This document shows positions 62,828-64,000 of a stretch of 64,000 nt of DNA, piece by piece; position 1 is the stretch's first letter, and every line of letters begins with the position of its first letter. Made by a program: the position numbers and the translations under genes. The DNA comes from Bacillus sp. PAMC26568 (GTDB lineage Bacteria; Bacillota; Bacilli; Bacillales; Bacillaceae), in contig NZ_CP060137.1 of assembly GCF_014235785.1 (NCBI RefSeq), positions 2,170,001 through 2,234,000 of the forward strand, in the 5' to 3' direction. The notes below the pieces were generated by a model. The model ran no database searches. It was not told the DNA's origin and saw only the letters and a program-made list of their open reading frames with translations.

Positions 62828-62944
62828 ACTGGTGATGTCTCCTATCCACTATCAATGGAGGCACTCGATCACGCTGTGGGTTTAAAAACCTTAGACGCAA
62901 GTCGTCGGTAGTGTGGTGTGAGGAGGGGTTAAATGCCCCAATTA
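62828..62944 (+). ncRNA. EAR-like leader RNA (eps-associated RNA)
   Basis: A 115-base noncoding stretch between epsB and epsC, the position of the processive-antitermination EAR element in B. subtilis. It is rich in local pairing: CTCC...GGAG, GGGTTT/AAACC, GACGCAAGTC and GGGGTTAAATGCCCC. The call rests on position and structured sequence; I could not align it to the EAR covariance model. Confidence 0.6.
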
Positions 62945-63000
62945 ATATAGATTTTAACTTTATGCTTTTCTTTAGAAGAACATAAAGTTAAAACCTATAT
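62945..63000. other. Long perfect hairpin after the EAR-like RNA
   Basis: TTTTAACTTTATG (62952-62964) pairs perfectly with CATAAAGTTAAAA (62981-62993), extended by ATATAG/CTATAT across one mismatch: 19 of 20 pairs. Neither side ends in a terminator-like T-run. Confidence 0.75.
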
Positions 63001-63031
63001 CCAATTAATAGCAGAAAGGAGTGTACACCTG

Positions 63032-63208
63032 GTGAAAGAGTTTGATACCTATCCGAAGTCATTAAAAAAAATGGTTCGCTATATAAAACAGGATGCAAGC
63101 TTGGAACAATTATATGAAATAAAGAAGCTCATTGATGGTTCGATTTATAAAAGATCCTTAATGCTTGAAAAAGGGATCCAGCGAAAAAAACAATATATAG
63201 GAGGGTAA
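63032..63208 (+). CDS. Unrecognised 58-aa protein in the eps operon
   Basis: GTG start 13 bases after AAAGGAG; ends in TAA 4 bases before the epsC ATG, and the epsC ribosome site (AGGAGGG) lies within its last codons. The product is basic and helical (MKEFDTYPKSLKKMVRYIKQ; SLEQLYEIKKLIDGSI; RKKQYIGG). No membrane segment. It resembles none of the B. subtilis eps genes I know; spacing and length argue that it is real. Confidence 0.55.
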   Translation: MKEFDTYPKSLKKMVRYIKQDASLEQLYEIKKLIDGSIYKRSLMLEKGIQRKKQYIGG

Positions 63209-63212
63209 GCTG

Positions 63213-64000
63213 ATGACCTATCATCGGAGGCTGTCATTATTAATTATTATTGATTCCGTTATTGTTCTTTCAGCCATCTTCTTTAGCCGCTTTCTTCTAG
63301 AGGCAGATCTGCATGTTCTTACATGGCCATTAATCATCAGCTCATTGACCCTGTTAATAAGTCATCATATTTTTTCTTTTCTATATAAGCTTTATAACAA
63401 AGCATGGGAATACGCAAGCATCGGAGAACTTTTCATCATTTTTAAGGCGATTACCTTTTCCATTTTAACAACGGCTGTCATGCAGCAGCTTATTGAACAA
63501 GAAGCCCATTTCAGGCTGCTTGCAGTAACCTGGATGATACACATGCTGCTGATTGGGGGTTCGCGTTTTTTCTGGAGAATGTATCGGGACACTTACATAA
63601 ACCGATCAAGCAGCAAGAAAAGAACGTTAATTATCGGGGCAGGTTCAGCGGGAACGATGGTTGCAAGACAGCTGAATAAGAGTGCAGATGCAGATATGCA
63701 TCCTGTCGCATTTATTGATGATAATGTAAACAAACAAAAGCTCGACATACTTGGCATACCAGTTGTTGGCGGTGTCGCCACCATAGAAGAAAAGGTCCGC
63801 GATCTTGAAATTGAGAATATTATCATTGCCATTCCTTCTCTAAGCAAAAAAGGATTGCAGAACATTTTTAATGAATGCTTAAAAACAAAAGCAAAAACAC
63901 AAATTATCCCGATGCTGGAAGATTTAATTACCGGTAAAGTTTCGGTTAATCAAATTCGCGAGGTTCGTGTTGAAGATCTTTTAGGACGCAAGCCAGTTGA
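63213..64000 (+). CDS. epsC: EpsC/CapD-like polysaccharide biosynthesis protein (3' end outside window)
   Basis: N-terminal part of a nucleotide-sugar 4,6-dehydratase fused to four membrane helices (first ~120 residues), then a CoA-binding-like fold with RTLIIGAGSAGTMVARQL near 138. The catalytic extended SDR domain would follow past the edge. About 262 residues are visible with no stop. AGGAGGG precedes the ATG. Confidence 0.9.
   Translation, partial: MTYHRRLSLLIIIDSVIVLSAIFFSRFLLEADLHVLTWPLIISSLTLLISHHIFSFLYKLYNKAWEYASIGELFIIFKAITFSILTTAVMQQLIEQEAHFRLLAVTWMIHMLLIGGSRFFWRMYRDTYINRSSSKKRTLIIGAGSAGTMVARQLNKSADADMHPVAFIDDNVNKQKLDILGIPVVGGVATIEEKVRDLEIENIIIAIPSLSKKGLQNIFNECLKTKAKTQIIPMLEDLITGKVSVNQIREVRVEDLLGRKPV

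Noticed and set aside
1..64000. tRNA or rRNA genes, or a prophage
   Set aside because: No cloverleaf-like or rRNA-like sequence, no integrase, capsid or lysis genes seen by eye. The only clear mobile DNA is the IS3 and the MITE-like elements.

Overview
The window is chromosomal DNA from a low-GC, spore-forming Gram-positive of the Bacillaceae. Most genes have clear Bacillus counterparts: YdjO-type small proteins, YidC2 with a MifM-like leader, a thiM-thiD-thiE cluster under a TPP riboswitch, a PhoP-box alkaline phosphatase, a YclM-type aspartokinase, and SinR beside an eps-type exopolysaccharide operon. Strong AGGAGG ribosome binding sites, frequent TTG/GTG starts, a T-box and U-rich intrinsic terminators fit this. 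I cannot name the species. The citrate-hydroxamate siderophore locus suggests a relative of Bacillus/Priestia/Metabacillus rather than a bacillibactin producer.

Layout. 0-5.7 kb: end of an FAD monooxygenase, an alanyl-tRNA editing protein (minus), a B12-binding protein coupled to a histidine kinase, and two YdjO-like zinc-ribbon proteins. 5.8-16 kb: RecQ, oligoendopeptidase F (minus), a YtxH-like stress protein behind a SigB-type promoter, SDR plus monooxygenase, a MerR/RacA-like protein, DinB, the mifM-yidC2 pair and an esterase. 16-18.9 kb: six ~52-bp tandem repeats, then a phenylalanine-specifier T-box controlling an NSS transporter, and a LysE exporter. 18.9-21.3 kb: a MITE-like element with 6-bp target duplications, split by a complete IS3-family element, and a decayed gerA-family gene. 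21.3-25.5 kb: thiamine salvage genes and a phosphate-regulated alkaline phosphatase. 26-36 kb: a Fur-box-controlled siderophore locus (two IucB-like acyltransferases, a hydrolase, diaminobutyrate aminotransferase and decarboxylase, amine monooxygenase, two IucA/IucC synthetases), followed by an intact second copy of the MITE. 36-44 kb: DeoR regulator with HAD phosphatase, a sigma-factor remnant, a membrane histidine kinase, a GNAT, and metE under a cobalamin riboswitch. 44-51 kb: POT peptide transporter, TetR regulator, 3D-domain wall protein, Fsr-like MFS transporter, aspartokinase. 51-60.5 kb: catabolic dehydrogenases, an SF1 helicase, and a CoA-ester cluster behind a TetR-type palindrome. 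60.6-64 kb: SinR, a SinR-box promoter, epsA-epsB, an EAR-like leader RNA, an unrecognised 58-aa gene, and epsC running off the end.

How the parts work together. The siderophore genes reconstruct a schizokinen/rhizobactin-type route: aspartate semialdehyde to diaminobutyrate to 1,3-diaminopropane, then N-hydroxylation, N-acetylation and condensation of two arms on citrate. SinR and the eps operon lie side by side, and the operator palindrome is exactly the 17-bp spacer of the eps promoter. metE is switched by B12, and a separate B12-binding signalling pair opens the window. The least ordinary signals are the CarH-like B12 protein paired with a kinase, the diverged MifM leader with an SD-sequestering hairpin, the nested MITE/IS insertion with both target duplications readable, several unnamed repeat families, and the eps leader with its extra small gene.
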